Counted from the first letter of the stretch, positions 23,869 through 36,167 are shown. The stretch: 64,000 bases of DNA from Blepharisma stoltei (GCA_914767885.1 CAJZBQ010000040.1:868001-932000), one strand, 5' to 3'. Made by a program: numbers and translations. Notes: generated by a model not told the origin, from the letters alone.

Positions 23869-26800
23869 TTAGCCCCCTCTGAAGAATTTTGTGCCTTCAG
23901 CTCCTGGGTCGGTTTTTCTTTTTAATGTCTCTTCTTCATATGTCTTATCTATATTAGCTAAACTTGGGTCTTTGTTAATAATTTTTTCGATTAAATCATC
24001 AATATTGTTGCCACCAAGCTTATCCCTTGCCTTTTCTGTGGAGTCTATCCTGCAATTATCTCTACACAATACTGAAGATTGGGACAGTATTCCTCCATTT
24101 GATGAACTAAAGTATTTGTCTATCTCTTCAGCATAATCATAGTTAAATTTATGCTCCTTAATAAATACTTTCCAAATTCCTTGAGTAGGATTATATACAT
24201 TAAAATTGTGATACGTGTAGACCTACCTCTTGGCGCAGCAGTCTAGAACTTATGGTCACGGCGAACTGGGACGGACTCTGATTCAAGAATATAGTGAAGG
24301 CTCAAGAGATATGTATCCGGATAAGTTTTGACTGCTTTCCTGTGGTTGGAAATGGAGGTGCCCAACAATGTCCTTTGGACCCAAGGACCTGTGAGCATTC
24401 CTCTACCGAGAAACTGGGGGTTCGGCTCAGGCCATAGTAGTCTTTTTCCAGTAGCTGCCGAAGGAAGGCACTTCGGCACTCGACAGACTCGAAGGAGTGG
24501 ATCCTTGGAATCAAGCAACTCCACGCCGGGCGGCAGAATTCTATAAGCCGCCCACTCAAGACTGATGCTGCAAGCCAAGGAGAGGTATAAGTACCGGAAG
24601 TGGCACCCATTATTACGGGATAGATCGGCCTTTGCCCTCTATAGCATCCGCAAGATGTACAGCACCAGAGGGGTTTACAATACAAGCACTCAGTCTAGAA
24701 GAAGACTGCTGTTGATGTGGTCCGCGTAACGATGCTACCCCTGGCAAGCAAGAATCCAGTGTACGCAAGCGTACGGAAGCACAATCCGGAGAACCATAAT
24801 TTAATTTGAGTAGGACTTCTGTAAAGCACAATACCTCGAATAATAACGCTACGAAAATGACTATGTTTCAAGCGTAAAGCGATATCCATATATTTCTTTG
24901 AGTAGATCTGCCAAAGAGCATCATCAGCTTTTTCCTTCACTTTTTCATTGTGAGAAAGCTCTAATTTTTTAACTTCATGAATAATAATGGTAGAGGATTC
25001 TCCTGGATTCGGAATAAAAATGCCATCAGTTTTTCTACCGAACCTATTCGCTTCCCCTATATGCAATTCATATTAGGTCTCAATGCTTGTTCTAATGCTA
25101 TAAGAGCTATTCCTCCTGTATAAATTTGGAAAAAAGCCTCATTTTTGATGTAACAGTCAGTCATCTTATCAAGTAGCTCAACTTGAATAAGATATTGAAG
25201 CTGGTCTTTGTCCTCTAAACAATCAATATATTTATCTATCCATGTAAAAAGATTGATTTTATTTTTCTCAATTGCTTTATCGATTCATATCATAAACAAT
25301 TTTTCATAAAAATATCTCTTTATTTCTTTATTAGGGACTACATAGACTAAGTTGTGTGATTTATTTTCATAGGGTGTCAAGTATCCAGCATGGAGCAATA
25401 ACGCACAAACATTATTTTCAATCCTTGTTTCCACATATATTGGTCTATTTGAAACAAGATACCCAGCTTTCATTATTTCAAATATTTTGTTATGAGAGCT
25501 AATAGATTTGAATGCTGAAATGAAAAAATTTTCATCGTCATATCATTGTTTTATAAGATTTTTCTGCTCTATTAGCTCGGCATGCGTGCTATATAAACCA
25601 AATGAGATTCAAGTAATTTGTCAATTTCATATTCTGTAAAACCAAAAAAATCAGAGAAATAATTATTCAAAACAGTAAAAGGAGCAAAAGGTGCCCCGCT
25701 AAATATCTCAATTAGCGGATCATAACAAACTCCAGTTATAATTAATTTTTCGATATATCTAGGACGGTAAACTAGAGGATTCAACATCTCTATTATAAGG
25801 CGTATCATTTTATGTCGTTGCTCCATATCTGCTGCCCCTGTAATATTGATATCGTAGTCCTCTACAATTAAAATAATGGGTTTTTCATGAATTCTATATA
25901 ACATGATAGCCAAATCTCTCAATGCATCTAAATTTATTTTAGAGCTATCTGATAGATATAGTCTGAATTGGGTCATTTCGATTGGCAAATCTATTTTATT
26001 CTGATCGATAATTCTTTCTAAATTTCTAATTTTAAGATCCTTAGTGTCTAGGGAAATTGAAAAATCTTTTATTACTTTTTCTAAATATTGGCGATATGAA
26101 TGAATGTGCTGTTGTAATGTTTCTCATATGCTATATTTGATCGCTTGATGGTATTTTTCAATATTTGGATTTCTAATCTTGGGAAATGCAAATAAAATTG
26201 TAGGAATTGTTCCAGCTTTCTCTATATACTTCCCATTATCTGCATTTATTATATCCAAGTTATTTAAGCTACACCCAGTAATAAGTATAAATTTTCGAAT
26301 ACTCCATTTTTGCCTGCCTTAGGCTTAGGATTTAGAAATGCTTGTAGCATGCTCATGTTCAGTGACTTACCCCAGCCTCTTGGTCTCATAATAGCAATAT
26401 TATCATAATCTTGTTCAAAAAGTGCCTTTATAAACATTGTTTTGTCAACATAAAGTTCTCCTCCATCAATTATTTGCTTAAAATTTGAATTCTGAGTGCT
26501 GAACTTAAGATTTTTTTGACCTTAATAACTGAATGATATGTTGGAGATGATTCATTTTCATATAATCTTATTGAAGTTGGTGTATTAAATTGATAAGGAT
26601 CTGATTCTTTGCTTTGCTTTAATGAGTCGATAAACTGGAGTGCATCACCCACTTTATTATTGTCTTGATACTCTGATAAGGCACATAATTGACTTATATT
26701 CAAATTATTTGGTAAAAATTTTACTTGATCTTGCAAAATAGGCCATGATGATAATTTTGCATATAGCTCGTTTAAAATTGCCTTTTCTATCGTTGTTACC

Positions 26801-27574
26801 CATTTGAAATCTAAATTGAATCATAAATTCTCAGATTTTTGCTCTAGAGAAAAATTAATGTTTAAATCCTCAAAAATGGCTAGTATTTTATTGATTCACT
26901 TCTCATCAAAATTTGAAAACTCTCTTAAATAGTTGCAATTTCCTGTTGAAATCAGCATTAATGTGTTGAATATCAATCATATCCAGCTTTGGGAGCAATT
27001 CTCGTGCTGCTTACTACTAAGCTTATCATATATTATAGCTGATGGAAAAAGCCCTCCAAAAGTATCTGTATTCCTCTCCGATTTTTCATATGAAATTTGT
27101 GTTTTCAACAGAAATTTTAACAAACCTGGCATTTTATAATTATTCCCAGATGAATCGATCATAAAAACTAACTCAGAGGAGTTAGACAAGACTCTCCATC
27201 AAGATTTGTATAGTTTTTGGGAATAATTACCATTAATTGCCATATATAATTTTCTTCAGCTTGTCCACTTATCAGCATTGAGTTTTGGTCAGTTGTATTG
27301 ATTTTCCAAATAAAAACAATAGGCTTCTTTAGTTCTTTATGATCATCCTTGACTATTTTTTCGATTTCTGACATATAAGACAGCACGCTAATGATTTTAT
27401 TGATAGAGGCGGGAGAATAATTGATAGGAGTATCTGTGCCTTGTATATGGATTCTGTCACTGTAAATTGATTTAAGCACTTCTTTTATGCCATAAGCAGA
27501 TAAAGAATATCTTTCTAAGCTTAAGCGATAATAACTTTAAAAAATTTAAAAAGGTCATAAAGCCCCTTTTCCAT
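23869..27574 (-). pseudogene. AAA-ATPase-like/PDDEXK nuclease gene, copy C (decayed)
   Basis: All three domains are recognisable: the N-terminal domain below 27480, RPRGWGKSLNMSML near 26380, VEDYD near 25850, and nuclease core KTDGIFIPNPGESSTIIIHE near 25000. Lesions: an early frameshift with stops at 27530-27510, a two-base loss near 27190, one-base losses near 26280 and 25072, and missing sequence near 25555. A SINE-like element sits at 24193-24805. The number of independent lesions makes recovery by DNA elimination implausible. Confidence 0.8.
24193..24818 (+). mobile_element. SINE-like retroposon, insertion C
   Basis: 613 bp of GC-richer sequence flanked by TTGAGTAGGATT (24181-24192) and TTGAGTAGGACTT (24806-24818). 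It starts ATATACATTAAAATTG. An internal block around 24350-24435 (GGTTGGAAATGG to CTACCGAGAAACTGGGG) aligns with insertion D read on the minus strand, so C and D are one family. ORFs inside it look like chance frames. Confidence 0.75.
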
Positions 27575-28093
27575 ATTTTGATTATATTTCATTTTTTGTT
27601 TACTAAAGGAAATAAGTTAAATTCATACTTCGAAATCAAGTCTTGAATAATAATTATGAATAAATAAGTTAGTGAAAATTTAATTAATTGTAGGATTAAG
27701 ATTTTTTGCTGATCATATATAATTTGCTGCTATGTAAGTGAGAGGTAGCAGAAAGTAATCTTTATTTTTAAATAACAAGCAATAACAACTTGGCTCTAAA
27801 GCAGATGATGCTTTCTATCATTACAACTTGCTCCAACATGTTAGTGCTTTTCGTCTACACACTAATTGCTCCAAATAACAATTTGCTTGGAGTTATGCTC
27901 ATTATGCTTAGCTTTTTCAATTTAGCATCATAAATACTAAGAATGATAATAAATAACAAGGTTTCATAATGACTTATCATTTTCAAACTAAAAAGCAAAA
28001 TTCTCGATTATTAATGTAATTTATGGAATCTGATCCCCCACGTTTAAGGATAATCAGAATTTCCAAAATTAATAAATATTTATTTGTGAAGTC
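27575..28093. other. Duplicated spacer upstream of the GTPase gene
   Basis: 27600-28093 is highly similar to 34390-35007 (for example TTCGAAATCAAGTC or TTCGAAATCAAGTCTTGAA, and TTTGCTGCTATG.AAGTGAGAGG). Both stretches lead directly into a Rab-like gene, so they may hold its promoter. No frame is recognised. Confidence 0.6.
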
Positions 28094-28651
28094 ATGGATA
28101 CAGGAGAAATGTATACTTAACTTAGTTCCTTTTTCTTAAAAATCATCGTGTATGGATGTAAAAGTTCTGGACGATCTAATATTATACGCAGATATACAGA
28201 TGAAGCTTTTGAAGAAAAAGGGCTCAAATATAATTATGATTTTGTAAGTTTCATGAAGAAAATAAAAGACAAAGTAGTGCAAGGAAAATTGTTGAGGCTT
28301 CAGATATGAGACGCAAATAATATAAATTGGCACAGGGATTTTATAAAATCAGCGCACGGTTGTGCAATTATAATAGATTTAACAAATCCTGATTCATTTC
28401 ATAGCGCATTATATTGAAAAAGAGAACTTGATAAATACTTTTTAAGTAAAAGCCCAGAAATCATATTAATTGGAAATAAAGCAGATCTTAAAAGTAAGAG
28501 ATTTTTCACATTTGAAGAAGCCAAAAAGCGTGCAGATAGCTTGGAAATGTTTTATGTTGAAGTATCAGCAAAGACAAACTTAAATTTAGAAAAATCATTT
28601 GAAATTTTAATTAGAAATATCCTAAATAGAATCTCCAAGAAGGCAAGCTAA
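28094..28651 (+). CDS. Rab/Ras-like small GTPase, copy 1 (atypical P-loop)
   Basis: Removing a 15-nt intron (28111-28125, GTATACTTAACTTAG) and reading TGA as Trp gives 180 residues: MDTGEISFFLKIIVYGCKSS, then RRYTD, LQIWD, IIIDLTN, the guanine-specificity motif GNKAD and EVSAKTN. These are Ras/Rab G-boxes in the right order and spacing. The P-loop reads GCKSSGRS, so the Lys that contacts the phosphates is Arg, and the DTAGQ box is replaced by DANNI without the catalytic Gln. Nucleotide hydrolysis is therefore doubtful. It lacks the C-terminal Cys pair used for prenylation. It duplicates the gene at 35008. Confidence 0.8.
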
Positions 28652-28764
28652 TCATAGAATTAAATCATCTAGTAGCATATATATATGTTGCATCAAAATA
28701 ATTATTTTTAGCCTTCAAGTAATAAACATAATCTATATAGCTTAGAATTAAAATAAAATACAGA

Positions 28765-28988
28765 ATATATATTTCTTGGAGTAGATCTGCCAAAAAGCAT
28801 CATCAGCTTTTTCCTGCACTAAATCATCGTAAGCAAATTCTAATTTTTTAAGTTCATGAATAATGATAGTAGATGATTCTCCTGGATTTGGAATAAAAAT
28901 GCCATCAGTTTTTTTGCTAAACTTATTAGCTTCTATATACAATTTATATTTAGGTCTCAATGCTTGCTCTAATGCTATAAGAGCTATA
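28765..28988 (-). pseudogene. Nuclease-domain fragment of the array family (copy D)
   Basis: About 220 bp matching only the PDDEXK core of the family (KKTDGIFIPNPGESS, IIIHELKKLE, KADDA.WQIYSKKY). It breaks off at both ends and abuts a SINE fragment on the right. It is closest to copy B. Confidence 0.8.
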
Positions 28989-29260
28989 GGAAATTGGAGG
29001 CATGAGTTGTAAAGGGGAAATTCAGCTCAACTGTACGCTTGGGTGCAATGCTGCGGGTTCGATGGCTGAGCTGCTTCTTCACCGTATGTAAAATCTCTGA
29101 AAATTCAAAAAATCCTCTGAACGTCTTCCAAGCGGTTTACGACGCGCTCTTAATGCTTCTGATAATTTTCCAGCTCTTCAAAAATGGTTTCTGAACTGCT
29201 TGATTAATCATTTTATGGAAGTTCACCATAATTGATTTTCAGGACGACTCTCAAAAAGGA
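28989..29260 (+). mobile_element. Truncated SINE-like fragment
   Basis: Aligns with 15640-15955 inside insertion 1 (GGAAATTGGAGGCA, then GTTTACGACGCGCTCTTAAT). Both ends of the element are missing and no target duplication is visible. It probably arrived with a rearrangement that also truncated the neighbouring nuclease copy. Confidence 0.65.
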
Positions 29261-30597
29261 ATTAATCCTTGCATCATAATTATAAATAGATAAATTAAAT
29301 AAATTGCAGGATAAAGGTTTTTGAATATAAATAATTTGTATATCTAGTTGAAAAATTTTTCTTATTTTTCATAAGGATTTAAAATTGGCTTTGACTAAGC
29401 ATGGTGTCCATCATCAGAACAATTTTTTCAAAGCATCTTATCTTTATTCATTGAGATTATCATAGCTTTAATTGCCTTAAGCACTCTTCCTTATTTTGGC
29501 TGGCTGATATAATAAATATATTTCTCAGCTAAGGTTTGGTCTTCGGTGGGCTAACTTCGAGGATGTGATTTTATTATAACTGGCAAGTTTTGCTAGCATA
29601 AGTGCTAGATACCACTTTGGTTATGATTAGAGGCTAGCTCAAGCATACTTCAAAGCTGGATATACCTAGTCTAAGACATCTTCTTTATGCTGCTTCACTA
29701 CACTATATCTTCTTTAATTGACTAATTATTTGTTTCTTTAATGAGTTCTCGAAATTACTTGGGCCAGCTTGCTTGGGTATATGATCAACTTTTTTAATTG
29801 AGTAATTTTATTGGTTTCCCAACGAGTTCAAGCATTACTTAGACAATTTTCTCAGACAGATGATCATTTTTTTGGCTAATATATCGAAATTTTCGAAACC
29901 TGTGGATATTTATTTTTGCAAAAATTAATGCAGCAATAGAATATATAATTTTGCTAGATTCAAGTGAATCTTCCACTCTGAGGTCTGCTTAAACTGTTGT
30001 CTTGCGCCAATAGCAAGTTCATCTATAAGTTACTTTGAAAGCTTGTTGGCTAAAGCTTTGTATAAAGACTACATATTATTATTTGATAATGATACATATT
30101 TTATTATTCATTTTAGGTTGTGGGGAAAGTTAATTTTAAAATACTTATAAGATATTTTATACTTTGAAATGAATAAAAATCAATTTATTCGCCTCCTTGC
30201 TCTTCAAGTGTCAATAATACGTCTTTAATGTTTCTAACATAATTTTCTAGATATTTTTACAATATCCATATCTTCTAATTTTCATTTTAAGTTCTAATAT
30301 TTCTTCATAGAAAACTCTTCTATTTTCAATAATTTTATCTCTATAATAATCTTCTTTAATAAATTTAATATTCTCTATTTTTTTATCAATTGGTTTATTT
30401 TATAATGATGCGCATATAAATATTTAAAGGGATTCTATTTTTGAGTAATAATTTTGGATTTTCATTAAATGCTTTAATCCTCGGCATTTTTCGGAGCTAT
30501 AAATAAATGTTTTAATTAATAGAAAACTTATTTTTTCTCTATGAGATTCTAATTTTCAGATTTTTATGACCGTGATAATCAATTAAAATTATTAGCA
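29261..30597. other. Array spacer with a ~425-bp insertion and PACRG-like relic
   Basis: Matches 17610-18730 except for an extra segment at about 29478-29905 that is absent from the sister spacer. That segment contains an imperfect ~80-bp tandem repeat (29712-29790 and 29793-29876). The minus strand at 30181-30242 encodes RNIKDVLLTLEEQGGE followed by a stop, similar to the PACRG-like C-terminus. Confidence 0.6.
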
Positions 30598-33500
30598 TTA
30601 TTTTTTTTCCCTTTTGGTTCCTTCATCTCCTGAGTCATATTTTCTTTTTAATGTGTCTGCTTGATATGTTCTGTCCATATCAGCTAAACTTGAGTCTTTC
30701 CTTATAATTTTTTCGATTAATTCACTAATATTTCTCCCGCCAAGTATATCCCTTGCCTTTTCTGTGGATTCTGCACTGCCTTTATCTCTACACAGTACTG
30801 AAGATAGGACCAGTATTTTTCCATTTGTCGTGCTAAAGTGTTTATCAATCTCTTTAGCATCGTGAAAATTAAATTTATTTTCCTTAATGAATACTTTCCA
30901 ATTTCCCTCAGGAGGGTTTCTGTAAAACACAATACCTCGAATAATCACTCTACGGAAATGACTATATTTCTCTCGTAAGGCAATATCCATATATTTCTTG
31001 GAGTAGATCTGTCAAAGAGCATCATCAGCTCTTTCCTGAACTTTATCATCGTAAGCTGATTCTAATTTTTTAAGTTCATGAATAATGATGGTAGAGGATT
31101 CTCCTTGATTTGGAATAAAAATTCCATCAGTTTTTTTGTTAAACTTATTAGTTGCCTCTATATACAATTTATATTTAGGCTTTGGTGCTTGCTCTAATGC
31201 TATAAGAGCTATTCCTCCTGTATAAGTTTGGAAAAAAGCCTCATTTTTACTGCTACGGTCTTTTATCTTGTCTAGTAGATCGGTTTGAATAAGATTTTGA
31301 AGCTGTTCTTTATCTTCTAAGCAGCCAATATAATTATTCATTCACATAAAAGGATTAGTATTATAATTGTTCCCTTCTTTATTGATCCATGAAACAAATA
31401 ATTTTTCATAAAAATATCTTCTTATTTCTTTATTAGGGACTACATAGATTGAGTTTTTTGGCTTATTTTCATAGGGTGTCAAGTATCCAGCATGAAGTAA
31501 TAGCACACAAACATTATCTTCAATTGTTGTGTCTTGACTTAATGGCTTGTCTAAAACAAGATACCCAGATTTCATTATTTCAAATATTTTATTATGAGAG
31601 TCAATAGTATTGAATACTGAAGTGAAAAGCTTTTGGTCTTTTTTATTATGCCAATATGTTTTAAGAGGTGTTGCATTATGCTTCGAAGCACTTGATAAGC
31701 AACTTATTATTGAAAATGGGTTGTAAATTTTTTGTCTTCCAACTCTATAACCATCATATCATTGCTTTATCAATTTTTTCTGCTCAACTATATTTGTATG
31801 CGAGTCTTGTGCCAAATAATGCTCAAGTAATTCATCAACTTCGGATTCAGTAAAACCAAAAAATTCAGAGTAAAAATCATCTAAAACCGTAAAAGGAGTA
31901 AAACATTGATCAGAAAATATATCAAGTAGCGGATCATAATAAACTCCAGCTACAATTATTTTCCTAATATATGCATTGATTGTACAAACTAGTGGATTAA
32001 GCATATATCTTAAAATCAATGTAGCTTCTTGTCTTTGCTCTGTATTTACCTCTGCCCGTTTATAATTACTATCGTAGTCATCTATAATTACAATAACCTG
32101 CTTTTCATGAATCATATACAGCATGGTAGCTAGATCATTCAATGCTGTATATATATTTATTTCAGATCTATCTGATAGATAAAGTCTAAATAACTTCATT
32201 TCCATAGGTAAATCTAATTTTGCCTGATCAATAATTTTTTCCAAATCTTGAAGTGTCAGATTACTGATTGAAGAATGAATTATTTTTCCTTCTAAATATT
32301 GTCGATATGAGGAAACATGCTGCTGTAATGTTTTTCCTATTGCAGTCTTGATTTCTTCATGCATTTCAGTATTTGAAGGATTAATCTCGGGAAATGGAAA
32401 TAAAATAGTAGGAATTGTTCCTGCAAAATTTCTATATTTACCATCATCTATTTTCATAATTTTTTTGCACTTTTCATTATCTAAGTTGCCCAAATTAGTA
32501 TTATTTCTTTCCCCTGTAAATAAGTATAAGTTTGAGAATTCTTCAGACTTGCCTCTCTGAGGATTTAGAAATGCTTGGAGCATGCTCATGTTCAGTGATT
32601 TGCCCCAACATCTTGGCCGAATAATAGCGGTTACAGAGCTAGAGTCTTCTAAAATTGTCTTTATAAAAATAGTTTTGTCCACATAAATATTGCCGTTGTC
32701 GACTATATGTTTAAAATTTGCACTTGAAGGATTAAATGAACAATTTGGTTTTACCTTAATTATTCAATGGGGCGTCGGAGGCGATTCAACTTCATTTATA
32801 CTTGTGGGAATTGGAGTTTTCAATAGATCTGAATCTAATTCTTGGCTTTTCCTTAATGAGTCGATAAATTGGATAGCATCATCCTCTTTGCTATTGTTTT
32901 GTAACTCTAATAATATACACAATTGACTTATGCTCAAATTGTTTGCTAAAAAGCTTGCTTGATCTTCTAAAATTATCCATGATGACACCTTTGAATGAAT
33001 CTCGGTAAAAATTGCGTTTTGTATCATGTTTATCCTTTCAGAACTAATAATAAATTTTGAATTTTCTACCCACTTAGCAAAATCGATGCTTAAATCTTCG
33101 AGAATAGCTAATATTTTATTAGTTCAGTGCACGTCAAGATTTGAAAATTCATTTAAATAGCTACAATTTCCTGAGGAAATCAGCATTACTGTATTGAATA
33201 TCAGCCATAGTCAGCTTTGGGAGGGATTCTTGTGCTGCTTAATGTTTAGTGTATCAAATATTATAGCTGATGGGAAAAATCCTCCAAAAGTATTTGATCT
33301 CCCATTAGACTCTGTATATGAAATTTTTGTTTTCAACAGAAATTTTAACAAAGCTGGCATTTTATAATTATTCCCAGATGAATCGACCATATAAACTAAT
33401 TCAGAGGCATTAGAAAAAGACTCTCCATCAAAATTTGTATAGTTTTTGGGAATAATTACCATTAATTGCCATATATAATTTTCTTGAGCTTGATGACCTC

Positions 33501-33813
33501 TCTGAGATGCATTTTCGTCACTTATATTGATTTGCCAAAAAGAAACAATAGGCTTCTCTAGCTCTTGACGATTAACCCTGACTATGTCTTCGATTTTCGC
33601 CATACAAACTAACACACCATTTATTTCATTGGAAGAGGCGGGAGAGTGATTTAAAGGAGCATCTACTCCTGCAATATAGATTCTGTCGTGGTAAATTGAT
33701 TTAAGCACTTCTTCAATCCCGTAAGCAGACAGGCAATATTCTGCTGAGCTTGAGCGGTCATAGCCTTGAAAATACTTAAAGGCATCATAAAGGCGCTTTT
33801 CCAAAGTTTCCAT
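30598..33813 (-). CDS. Intact N-domain/AAA-ATPase-like/PDDEXK nuclease protein (copy E)
   Basis: With TGA as Trp this is one open frame of 1,071 residues, start METLEKRLYDAF. Residues 1 to about 340 form a domain I do not recognise, conserved in all copies (CLSAYGIEEVLKSIY, ENYIWQLMVIIPKNYTN). About 375-700 matches the AAA-ATPase-like family (DUF1703 type): VDKTIFIKTILE, Walker A-like RPRCWGKSLNMSML (about 396), Walker B-like VIVIIDDYDS (about 574), FGFTESEVDELL, WYDGYRVGRQKIYNP. About 780-990 matches the linked PDDEXK nuclease: GYLTPYE, then KKTDGIF and IIIHELKK supplying the D..ExK residues. The tail is Lys-rich. Such proteins are multi-copy in many bacteria and some eukaryotes, with poorly known roles. 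The long upstream ATG in the same frame is unlikely to be used. Confidence 0.85.
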
Positions 33814-35007
33814 ATTTTGATTATTATTTTTAATTTTTTGGAGACCAAAATCGATGTCGAAAAAAAGCCAATAAAATAAATAATTGTAAAATGTTGACAA
33901 ACATGCAGAAAATCTATCAAAATTTATCTATATATTATAAAAAATTCGAAAAATGATAAAAATTTGTAAAATAAAATAAGAGTGTTGTCAAAAAGTCAAA
34001 AGTTTGGAAAATTTGCAATCAAAAATTTATAGCTTGCCCACTTTGTTGATTTTCATGATGATTATAATTTTTTCATTGGACTTCATGCAGTATAAAAATT
34101 AAGTCCTTAAAATAGTTTATTTTAATTTAATATCTAGGAGAAACCCTTATATAAGCTTTAATAATTTCAGATAATTACTTCTAGTTTTAGATAATTAGCT
34201 CAGAAATATTTTTGGAACTATTTTTTATGATAAATTGGATAATTTAGTAAGCTCAGGCTATATTATTTTTATTGGAATTAACATTTATTTCATCTCGTTT
34301 GATTGTGAATTCATGGAAATGAATTTAATCCAATTTTGGAATCCAAAATATTGACATGCCAAAAATGAATGACAAGCGTGGAGAAATTTGTATTCATAAA
34401 GGAAATAAGTTAATTCATACTTCGAAATCAAGTCTTGAATAATAATTATGAATAAATAAATTAGTCAAAGTTTAATTAATTGTAGGATTAAGATTTTTTG
34501 CTCATCATAATTAATTTGCTGCTATGCAAGTGAGAGGCAGCAGAAAATAATCTTTATTTTTAAATCAGAAGCTATTATGACTTGGCTCTAAAGCAGATAA
34601 TGCTTTTCTGTCATTAAAATTTGCTTCAGCACGTTAATGCTTTCCGTCTACACACTAGTTGCTCAAAATAACAATTTGATAGGAGTTATCTCATTATTTA
34701 GCTTTTTCAAAAAATTTTTCATTTATCATCAATAATGCCTATATAATACTATTAATAAAGACAAATTTTCATGAGAATTATTTAAAAGTTAACCAAGTAA
34801 CAAATAGCTAGGTTTCGTAATGACTTATCATTTTCAAGCTAAGAATCAAAACTCTCAATTATTAATTTAATTATAAAATTTAAGCTTATTTTATTTATTT
34901 AAGATTTTATTAAGCTAAAAAAATTTAAGTTTAATCTATAGGATCTGATCTTCCATGCTTAAGGATAATGAGAATTTTTAAAAATAATAATATTTATTTG
35001 TGAAGTC
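33814..35007. other. Upstream spacer of copy E and of GTPase copy 2
   Basis: 33830-34000 resembles the sequence upstream of copy B (21925-22080). 34390-35007 is the duplicate of 27600-28093. 34000-34390 is AT-rich with nothing recognised. Confidence 0.55.
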
Positions 35008-35840
35008 ATGGATATAGGAGATTAGTATACTGTACTTAGTGCTTTTTTCTTAAAAATTATACTGCTAGGATGCCAAAGTTCTGGAAAATCTAATATTTTA
35101 CTCAGATATACAGATGGAGTTTTTGAAGAAAAAGAGCTAACATATAATTATGATTTTGTAAGTTTCATGAAGAAAATAAAAGACAAAGTACTACAAGAAA
35201 AATTGATGAAGCTTCAGATATGAGACACAAGTACTATATACAGGAATTATTTTAAATCAGCGCACGGTTTTGCAATTATAATAGATTTAACAAACCCTGA
35301 TTCATTTCATAGCGCATTATATTGAAAAAAAGAACTTGATAATTACTTTTCAGGTAAAACCCCAGAAATCATATTAATTGGAAATAAAGCAGATCTTGAA
35401 AATCAGAGATTTTTCACATTTGAAGAAGCCAAAAAGCGTGCAGATAGCTTGGAAATGTTTTATATTGAGGTATCAGCAAAGACAAACTGAAATATAGAAA
35501 AATCATTTGAAATTTTAATTACTCCCAAATAAAACCGATAGAGAAATCCCTATAAAAACCACCCTACGTGAGCATACAAATTTTTATGAAAAAGCTTTTG
35601 ATATCTAAGTGAAAATTATTATTATTACGAAATCTCTAATTAATTCTGGTTAATTTTAAAATAAATTTTACAAATTAAATTAATTTTTTCTTTTCAATTT
35701 TTATGGAGTGGAGTTTCAACAAACAAAATTTTTTATGATTTGTTTTAAAAACAAATTATGCTCAGTGAGCTAAAAAAATTGTTTCAATCGTGGTGGGAGT
35801 TAGAAATATCCTACATAGAATCTCCAATAAGGCAAGCTAA
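35008..35840 (+). CDS. Rab/Ras-like small GTPase, copy 2, split by a MITE
   Basis: Duplicate of the gene at 28094. Removing a 15-nt intron (35025-35039) and the MITE with one TTA (281 bp) gives 178 residues in frame. Here the P-loop is canonical (GCQSSGKSN), the GNKAD and EVSAKTN boxes are intact, and the switch II region reads WDTSTIY in place of WDTAGQE. It should bind GTP but lacks the catalytic Gln. Copy 1 has no MITE at the same codon, which proves the uninterrupted structure. A C-terminal prenylation motif is absent. A role in vesicle traffic is possible only by family analogy. Confidence 0.8.
35522..35799. mobile_element. MITE inside GTPase copy 2 (IES)
   Basis: 278 bp, ends CTCCC and GGGAG, flanked by TTA on both sides. 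Copy 1 of the gene has the empty site with one TTA. The inner sequence is diverged but keeps CACCCTACGTGAGC and the AAATTAAATTAATTTTT core seen in other members. Confidence 0.85.
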
Positions 35841-36167
35841 TCACAGAATTAAATCATTTAGTAGCATATATATATGTTACATCAAAATAACTATTTTTAG
35901 CCTTTAAATAATAAAAATAATCTATATTGCTTAATAATTAAAATAAAATAAAGAATAGCATTTTAGGATATGGATAGCAGCTCCTCGATAATATGCTTTA
36001 AAATTTACTAGTTAAAGCTCTGTATAAGGAGTGCATATTTTATGCTTTAGGATACGTAGGATACACATTTTGGTTATCCATTTTAAGCTTCAGACCAAAG
36101 TAAAGATTTATAGCTAATTCTAAATTTATTTATGGAATATTTTATGTTTAAATTACACAAACCACTA

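Noticed and set aside
24243-24831. Several overlapping ORFs of 60-127 codons on both strands
   Set aside because: They lie inside a GC-rich retroposon insertion flanked by a target duplication. Long frames are expected by chance where stops are rare, and no protein family is visible.
12519-33813. Array read as a bacterial or viral island
   Set aside because: The copies use TGA for Trp at conserved positions and sit among ciliate-type elements, so they are resident genes whatever their ultimate origin.
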